Below, piece by piece: positions 57,501-64,000 of a DNA stretch of 64,000 nt. The stretch lies in contig NC_087258.1 of the NCBI RefSeq assembly GCF_037042905.1, positions 10,777,501-10,841,500 on the forward strand, in the 5' to 3' direction. The DNA comes from Lytechinus pictus. Taxonomy: Eukaryota; Echinodermata; Echinoidea; Temnopleuroida; Toxopneustidae. The translations under genes and the position numbers were made by a program. Numbering within the stretch: the stretch's first letter is position 1; each line of letters opens with the position of its first letter. The notes beneath the pieces were generated by a model that was given only the letters and a program-made list of their open reading frames with translations, was not told the DNA's origin and did not search any database.

Positions 57501-59745
57501 AATTCAAATAACTATGAACGAGCAGCTGGGCCATGTATGATGTGAATTTCAATTAATGACTATTTTCATTTTTTGAAGAAAATGACATTTCATTTATTTT
57601 TCAAATAGGTCTAACATTCCACTGACTGGCTTATATATTTGGCTGGTGTGCCATTCATGACACATGAAAAGCTGCTTGCATATGAGATCACAAATCAAGA
57701 ATATTAAACAAGTTTACAATATACTTTTTAATCTTTGATCATGGATTTTTCTCAAACCACCAATATATTTTTTTTCTGCTAATTTTACGAGAAATTTTTT
57801 GAGGTCTAAGTCACAATCACAAATGCACAATAAATTTTGTTTGCATTTTATAGGCCTACTTAACTAAATTACTTATTATGCTAAATTTGTTTCCATATTC
57901 TAACTTTATTAATTATTTATTATCACCTCGATAGCGGAGATCCTTGAAGGATGTTACAACCTTGGAATGGATCTTTCTTGTTCTCTCATCCCTGAGCATC
58001 GTGGTGGTCATTGCCCTCACCATCATCAGGCTCGTAGAACTGCTCAGAGACTCTGAAGTAGCCCAGCCCACACCATCACCATCGGCATCAGACTCAACTG
58101 ATACAGTCTTTGCTATCTTACTGCTCTTCAATGCAAGTAATAAAAGACACAATTTTATATCTTCATTCCCCTGTGTATAATTTTTGTTCTTGGGTCTCTA
58201 TTCATGAAATATAAAAGCTTAATACAAAGTCATCATGTGGATTGTGACAGATAAACAGATTCTTTTATATTGTGTTATATCTATTTGTCAAGTGTTTTAA
58301 AGATTGGTTTAAAAGTGCTATTCATGTATAAACCTTAACATATTATTATTTAGGTTTCATGAATGTGTAGTCACTAGGCCCATGTAACATAAAAAAATAT
58401 AATAATCAATTGTACATTTGAGTAAGTTATGATTGCATAATTGTATCTTCTTTTTTTTTTTTTTAATTAAAGGGGAATCCAACCCAAATAAAAACTTGTT
58501 TTTATAGGGAAAAGAAAAATCAGACAAGTTGATAGGTGAAAGTTTGAACAATATTGGACAAACAACAAAAAAGTTATGAATTTTTAAAGTTGTAAATATT
58601 GGTAATCACTATACCCATGGAGACTTCAAATCGGCCGCATATGGGATGTCATAGTGATGTAAGGCAAGGACTACTCTTCCATGTACTCCAATACATATTT
58701 TGGCTAAAATATAATTTTTCCCAAAAGTTTTATTTCAAATTATATTTTTCTTTCATGAGGACATAAAACAATATACTACCTGGGTTATATTTAGATTACC
58801 GCCCCAGGGGAATGGGTACTTAGAAAAAACCCACAAATCCCTGATAATGAAGTACATGGCCTATGGGAAAGTTGTCCTTGCCCCTTGTCATAATTTACTT
58901 ACTCAGTTGCCAATTTGAAATGTACATAGTATTAGTGATCTCAATTTTAAAGCAGCTATAACTTTCTTATTGCTTGTCCGATTTCTTTCAAACTTTCACC
59001 ATTCTGTTTAATTTATTTTCTCCTTCCCAACACAACATTTTATGGCCAAGGCTGGATTCCCCTTTAAAGGACCCCTATCTAAACAAGATTACAGGCACAG
59101 ATTTAGGCTTCTATTTTCTTATTCTCTCTCTTTAGGGCAACTTATATTTTGCCTTATTTAATCAGTGTTTATTCTCAAAATTGGCAAATGACAATAGTAT
59201 TATTTTTCTCTCATTGCCACATGTATTTTTTAAAATAAATTCAACATAAGCAATTCGTCATGCGAACGAATTAGGTGGTCTGTCGTAGAATGATAAATAC
59301 TAGTAGATAAACATACATAATTATTTAAACAAATGAATAGATATAAATTGAAAGATAAATAGACAGTCAGATAGACATACATATTTAAACAGATACACAT
59401 GAGAAAGAAAGATAGATGAATAGATAAGTGGATAGATTAATAGAAGAAAGGTAGATAAATCATATCTTGATATAGACAAATAGATCGATAGATATATAAA
59501 CATATAAATATGTACATTAGATAGATCTATAGATAAGATAGATAAATAGATAGATAGATAAATAGATAGATAATGATTGATGACAAAAATTACGATGATG
59601 ATGAGGATGATGATAATAATGATTGATGACAAAGAAGATGATGATAACGGGGATTACGGGGACATTGATATAGAAAGATAGACATATTCAAACAGATATA
59701 TATATATTAGAGAAATAGATAGATAGATAGATAGACATACATATT

Positions 59746-59779
<34 letters not shown>

Positions 59780-59933
59780 GACAGGCAGATAAATGGATGG
59801 ATAGATAGATAGACATATTTAAACAGATAGATATGAGAGATCGATAGATAGATAGACAGATACATGTAGATAGATATACTGTACAATGTAGGTAGATGGA
59901 CAGACAGACAGACAGACATATGGATAGATAGAT

Positions 59934-59971
<38 letters not shown>

Positions 59972-62843
59972 TCAAACAGATAGATATATATTAGAGAGAT
60001 AGATAGATAGATATGTCATGTAGGTAGATAAATAGACAGACAGATAGATAGATAGAAAGATAGATAGATTTATAATTTAGATAGCGGATAGATAGACGGA
60101 TATGATTAGATTGATATGATTTGAAAAAAAGTAATTATAATCTGTTTTATTTTGTAATATTTTTACTATTATTTATTAGAATTCTTATAATTGATCGTGC
60201 GCAAGTGAAAAAAAAAAATCATGTTCACCCTCTGACTCGAACCCCTGCCCGCATGACTGAATGAGATGCAAGTCTGCTGCTTACCGATTGAGCTAAAATA
60301 TTTCCCATAGACTTTACACGTATGCAATATACGAGAATCTCAAATCCAATTTTGCAAGTGAAATACGGGCATGATCCCGGCATCTGATCGGAAAATAAAG
60401 GCAACAGTTCCGAAAGCTTAGAATCTCAGCTACGACATACTAAAAGCTCAGGGATTACTGACAAGAAAAAATGGAGATATGGCTCACAAAATAGAGGAAT
60501 GTAGAATCTAGTAGAATCTAGAGAAAAAGTCATACATAGAGATTACACGCAAAATGAGTAAAAATGACATGCCTTTATTATTTGCAATTTTCAGGATGAT
60601 CCGTTTATTAAAATGAAAAATAAAGGCAATAATTCAGAAAGAGTAAGACCTAAGCTACAACATATCCTAAATTGGGCGCAAATTGACCAATATTCACAGA
60701 GTTAGAGCCAAATTTGCATAATTATAATGACGTCATAACACGCAAAATTGATATTTTGACTTCCGACGCCATTTTGATGACGTCATAATATACGTTAGGG
60801 TCCAATGAGACATGAAATCATATGTATGATTCATACTCTATCGAAATATGAAAAAAATATTGGGGGTCCCCGTTCGTTCTGAAGAGCTACAGTGAATTTT
60901 TAATAGGCATGTTTTTGCCCATATAGAGCCTATGGAAAGAGCTCGCGCGTACGTGTGCTGCAAACTTTAATGGGGACTCATTCCCTCATTAATGATCGTA
61001 GAGAGCTGATCGAGGTATCAATTTGATCAGAATTATATCAATAATAGATACTCATAGAAAAAACAGCGAATTTATGCTGCGTAACGCCGTTACGCACGAA
61101 AACGCACGCACATACGAGCGCGCGTGCAAAATGTTGAAATGCTTAAAATGACCTGAAACGTACCCAAAAATTTTTATAGGCCATTTTGAGAATTTTTTTT
61201 GCTTTGACGCAGGCGTCATGACCTTTACATGATCTTTGATGACATTAGTTGACCTTTGACCTAAAGTTTATTTGATGTAAATATGATTGACTATTGATTA
61301 TTCTTTATGTAGATATGATCAAATTAAGAATTTTACAAAATGGCGCGTAGATGACGTCATCATGACTAGATGACCTTGAAAAGCTTAGCATGGCATCTCT
61401 ATGATAGACTATATATGACAGAAAAATCAGCAAAATTGATGTAGCCAATTCGGAGAAAAGTTGGCGACAAACATTGGTGCGAAAAATAATAAATAAATAA
61501 AGAAAATTCTGGCAAAATTAAGAGGTGATCTGTCATAGACAGATCACCTGTAATTATCTCAGATTCTCCCAAGAACACGCATTAATTAATCAGGGACTCA
61601 GAATAAATTTTTCCATGGAATTTACAATTAATGGCAAATTTACCTTCATTGCAAGTTTCATGCAAGGAAGCTGTGTCCTTTCCGAAATTTTTCCAATTGC
61701 CTTGATCCATGTTCATTTCTTTGAATTTTCTTTGTTTGATTTTTTTTCCAGTTTACATCTTACTTTATGTCCTGAATGGCGTGTTTGGAGAACGACCAAA
61801 TGAACTGCTCATATTTGTTGCTGGGATTTGCATCGTCCTTGTATATTGCATCATCAACTATTTCCAGCCAGGAACGACATCTCAACAAGTTAAATTGGTA
61901 GGTATACACTTTACCTGATTCGAGGGGGGGGGGGGCATTGGCGGCGGAAGCCAAAAATTTAGGGGGGGTCCACCTGAAATTTGGGATGGACACAGGTAAA
62001 AAATTGGACAAGCAAAAAAAAATGTCATCAACCAAAATTTTAAGGGGGGTCCACCTGAATTTAGGGGGGGGGGACGAAGGAAACAAAAATGCCAAGCAAA
62101 AACAAATCAAAAAGTTATCAACCAAAATTTTTAAGGGGGGTCAACCTGAATTTAGGGGGGGACGAATGAAACAAAATTGACAAGCAAAAAAAAAAAAAAA
62201 GTTACCAACAGAAATTTTAGGGGGGTCCGTCGCCCCACCTCAAATTTAGGGGGGACAAGACCCCCCCCCATAGGCGGCGCCGCAGCGGAAGCGGGGGGAC
62301 ACATGGAATGCTTGTCCACCTCATCTCATTTTTCTGTGCAGAAAACAGTGTATACAGAATTCAGGCTAAGGTTGGACCAGAAGTAAATGTTGGGCCAAGG
62401 AATGTGTTAGTAGAATGGGACTAATCAAGATTTGCCAATGTAAAAAAAACCCTCATCTTGTCTTAAATATCGCACCTAAAATATTTAGAATGTTTCCTAT
62501 TTATTCTTGCAACTTTACCAGTGCAAAAAAATGAGAAAATGTTTTCACTCTAAAATCCTTATACTTTTCTTCCCAAATAGTCAGGATATCTAGTAGGGGA
62601 AGTGGGGGGGGGGGGGGAACAGCTTTTTGAAATTCCCTTGACCTACATTGTGCGGGCTATACTACATGTACAGGGTATAATTTCACAAAATTTGTTATTC
62701 TCATTATTGTTCACAGGCTCGTTTAATACTCATCAGTGCAGCGGGCCCAGTACTTGGCATAATGGCCATATATATCGCATACAGATATTATGACTCAAGA
62801 AATCTCATATTCAGAACCGTTGGGGCCAACATCGAGTTGCAAG
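54455..62843 (+). CDS. Unnamed polytopic membrane protein, 5' part (four exons seen)
   Basis: Exons 54455-54574, 57935-58136, 61752-61897 and 62717-62843 join in frame (198 codons plus one base), continuing past the window. Start: ATG in GACAAGATGGCGG, a good context. Residues 1-40 are polar (MAAKGEAKNPEPATAEG...). Four hydrophobic segments follow: WIFLVLSSLSIVVVIALTII (about 51-70), VFAILLLFNAIYILLYVL, ELLIFVAGICIVLVYCIINY and LILISAAGPVLGIMAIYIAY, each bounded by charged residues. A Ser/Pro-rich loop (QPTPSPSASDSTD) lies between the first two. The last visible part, YYDSRNLIFRTVGANIELQ, may start a cytosolic segment. No signal peptide. I do not recognise the family and assign no function. 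Confidence 0.8.
56564..57256. mobile_element. 693-bp hAT-like element with 8-bp target duplication
   Basis: Ends CCCGGGGGGGGGGTCACTCT...CCACATGG and inverse CCATGTGGAGAGTGACCACC-CTGGG; flanks ACAAGTCA (56556-56563) and ACAAGTTA (57257-57264), one mismatch. The CCCGGG terminus is shared with the 138-bp element at 51563. The interior has recurring ACCCTAAACGGCGTAA phrases and no transposase. Confidence 0.85.
57337..57559. repeat. 223-bp inverted repeat
   Basis: Arms share TTGAAATTCACATCATACAT, GGCCCA(A/G)CTGCTCGTT(T/C)ATAG, TTTTTGACATGTGACAT and ATATTCATAAA, meeting at an AT-rich centre near 57448. Resembles a palindromic MITE; flanks show no obvious target duplication. Confidence 0.85.
57935..58136 (+). 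CDS. Membrane protein exon 2: TM1 and start of TM2
   Basis: Acceptor CTCGATAG|, donor GCAA|GTAATA, phase 0 in, phase 1 out. It encodes RRSLKDVTTLEWIFLVLSS, TM1, a Ser/Pro-rich loop and the first half of TM2. Confidence 0.8.
58471..59063. mobile_element. 593-bp TTAA-flanked element
   Basis: Ends AGGGGAATCCAACCC and inverse GGCTGGATTCCCCT, bordered by TTAA at 58467-58470 and 59064-59067. Non-coding interior with GATTTCTTTCAAACTTTCACC and its near-inverse GGTGAAAGTTTGAACAATAT. Kolobok or piggyBac type by target site. Confidence 0.85.
59300..60115. repeat. GATA-rich satellite tract (about 0.8 kb)
   Basis: Imperfect (GATA)n interspersed with ACATATTTAAACAGATA blocks, a GATGAT patch (59595-59645) and an (AG)n run (59937-59964). 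The repeated CATATTCAAACAGATA block suggests higher-order units of roughly 120-160 bp. Confidence 0.9.
60222..60306 (-). repeat. tRNA-like Pol III sequence, minus strand
   Basis: On the minus strand: TTTAGCTCAATCGGTAAGC (good A box), ACTTGCATCTC, then GGGGTTCGAGTC (good B box) and a T10 run 20 bases later. The anticodon and acceptor stems do not close, so it is a tRNA pseudogene or SINE head rather than a working tRNA. Confidence 0.5.
61752..61897 (+). CDS. Membrane protein exon 3: end of TM2 and TM3
   Basis: Acceptor TTTTTTTCCAG|, donor AAATTG|GTAGGT. It completes an Ile codon, then YILLYVLNGVFGERPNELLI, TM3 and FQPGTTSQQVKL. Confidence 0.85.
61898..62716 (+). other. Membrane protein intron 3 (0.8 kb)
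   Basis: Filled largely by the G-rich minisatellite at 61935-62260. A G run at 62604-62618 follows. Confidence 0.6.
61935..62260 (+). repeat. G-rich minisatellite, about 75-100-bp unit, four copies
   Basis: Units: AAATTTTA(A)GGGGGGTCCACCTGAATTTAGGGGGG, GACGAA, AAACAAAA.TG.CAAGCAAAAA, AAGTTATCAACC. A GGCGGCGCCGC motif closes it on the right. Confidence 0.85.
62717..62843 (+). CDS. Membrane protein exon 4: TM4
   Basis: Acceptor TTCACAG|, donor GCAAG|GTTAGA, ending in phase 1. It encodes ARLILISAAGPVLGIMAIYI followed by AYRYYDSRNLIFRTVGANIE. Confidence 0.8.
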
Positions 62844-62998
62844 GTTAGATAATTATTTGGCTTAAAGGTAGTATTTATTGTCCAAATGAAAAGGTAAATG
62901 GAAATTTGCCTTTTTAACATTCATGCAGACGAGTTGCTTGTTCAATAGACAGTTTGATGATAAGGTTTAAAATTAATCTTTTTTTCTTAATTGTGGAG

Positions 62999-63068
62999 GC
63001 ATCCTGGTCTGGTGGTTTGGACTCTTGCCTTTCAAATTGAGGGTTGTGGGGTCAAATCCCAGTGGTCA
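62999..63068 (+). repeat. tRNA-like SINE head, plus strand
   Basis: GCATCCTGGTCTGGTGGTTTGG (A-box-like), CTTGCCTTTCAAATTGAGGG, then GTGGGGTCAAATCCCAG (B-box-like). It lines up with the heads of the SINEs at 13690-14025 and 32808-33086. Confidence 0.6.
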
Positions 63069-63653
63069 GTTTCATTGAACAAAAATTTGTTATCAATTTG
63101 ATGCACTCAAAAAGCCCATTAGTCTACATTTGCTTTGTCTAATTTCAATTTGGTCTCATTCCAAATGGCCTGACCAAGTTCAGGGGTGTGAGAGTTCAGA
63201 TTTGTAGCTGATTTCAGATGTTTTTTGTTTTGATTTTCAGCTTAATTTCAGCTAATTTTTGGCTTTCCTCAGTGCAAAAAGTATGGGAGCTCTTTCCATT
63301 TCAGATTTTTCAACACTCTTCAGCTTTTTTCAGATATTTTTATTTGTGACTACTCACACCTGTGCTTCTTTGTCTACAACCAGTTTATCTACTGACCAAT
63401 TGGTTTAATTGCCATTTACCTGAACCACTTTAACTAAATCCTAATTTAGGCTGAACCCATTTCATCTTTACTGTTTAGTCTATTTTGTTACATGAACTAT
63501 TTATGAATGATTTTTTTTTGGGAAAAAAGTAAAAGAAAATGATTGGTAGACAAAGTAGACATTGGACCATCATGGTATTAGACTAAATTAGAACTAGACT
63601 TATTGGGTGTTAGACCAAGTGTAGTGTAGACCAAATAGCAATTAGACCAAATG

Positions 63654-63942
63654 GTCCATATTCTGAAGTTGGGTTTAATTTAAACTCTGGTCTAAAGTTG
63701 TGGTTTAAATATGGAAAGCCAGTTGTGACATAAATCTCTAACAGTAGAGGTTCAATATATCAGTTCATTGACTCCAAAAACATTAACTGCCTGGGAAGGA
63801 TGAATAAGATAGTTATCTTCACCATTAAAGAGTTAGGAAAAAGAACAGTAAACATGAGAAGCATTCAATGTAAACAAAATTTTGAAACATTTGGCTTCCC
63901 ATAATTTTAGCACAGAGTTAAACCCGACTTCAGAATACGGAA
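63654..63942. mobile_element. Second copy of the GTATTCTGAAGT-ended MITE
   Basis: The left end TCCATATTCTGAAGTTGGGTTTAA and right end AAACCCGACTTCAGAATACGGAA are near inverse complements. The interior (GTTGTGGTTTAA, ATGGAAAGCCAGTTGT) matches the element at 49271-49571. More diverged than that copy; flanks not preserved. Confidence 0.8.
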
Positions 63943-64000
63943 CAACGGGTATAGCCAATGGCTTGTAGATTTATCAGAAAATTAGACCAACTGCTTGTAG

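Larger units (their letters stand above)
54575..57934 (+). other. Membrane protein intron 1 (3.4 kb)
   Basis: Holds an hAT-like element (56564-57256) and an inverted repeat (57337-57559). A GCGC-dense patch lies at 56375-56470. No exon seen. Confidence 0.6.
58137..61751 (+). other. Membrane protein intron 2 (3.6 kb)
   Basis: Contains a TTAA-flanked element, a long GATA tract and a tRNA-like sequence. 60300-61740 is non-coding with GC-richer stretches near 60950 and 61080-61130 and several TGACGTCAT motifs (60728, 60778, 61352). Confidence 0.6.
62844..64000 (+). other. Start of next intron, to window edge
   Basis: It has a tRNA-like SINE head (62999-63068), recurrent TTAGACCAAAT phrases (63560-63660) and a MITE (63654-63942). 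No further exon of the membrane-protein gene is seen. Confidence 0.55.

Noticed and set aside
59707-59975. Ser/Ile/Leu-rich minus-strand ORFs with membrane-like pattern
   Set aside because: Reverse translations of the GATA satellite; no coding evidence.
61760-62180. ORFs of about 80-120 codons on both strands
   Set aside because: They are shadows of the G-rich minisatellite and of membrane-protein exon 3; neither has independent support.

Overview
The window looks like nuclear DNA of a marine invertebrate deuterostome, most likely a sea urchin. This is inferred from the gene architecture (short exons, GT/AG introns of 0.5 to 8 kb), low GC, tRNA-derived SINEs ending in (ATT)n, and many short inverted-repeat elements with G/C-run termini. 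Coding sequence is only about 3% of the window. No bacterial, organellar or CRISPR features are seen.

Three protein genes can be rebuilt from exons. (1) 3714-20018, plus strand: six exons forming the 3' half (linker plus membrane domain, 374 residues) of an ABCG half-transporter. Its ATP-binding domain must lie left of the window. (2) 42452-39922, minus strand: three exons encoding a complete 339-residue protein whose C-terminal half matches PPP1R35, a PP1 regulatory subunit and centriole-elongation factor. It includes a 50-nt middle exon. (3) 54455 to beyond the right edge, plus strand: at least four exons of an unnamed protein with four visible membrane segments.

Between genes 1 and 2, at 22339-36800, lie twelve tRNA-Arg(ACG) genes on one strand. 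The first four sit in a tandem amplicon of about 1.81 kb made of imperfect (GAT)n arrays, unique-looking spacer and one tRNA. The other copies sit in rearranged pieces of the same and related modules. One copy is clearly decaying, one has a stem mismatch, ten look intact.

The rest is introns and intergenic DNA full of repeats. These include hAT-like elements with 8-bp target duplications, TTAA-flanked elements, a 1.9-kb fold-back element with TA flanks, a 422-bp near-perfect AT-rich palindrome, several minisatellites (two carrying perfect DR1 nuclear-receptor half-site pairs), a long GATA tract, SINEs and a LINE remnant. The best leads are the tRNA-Arg/GAT amplicon array, the long palindrome, the DR1-bearing minisatellites, the PPP1R35 homologue with KEN/RxxL motifs and an altered RVxF site, and the unnamed membrane protein.
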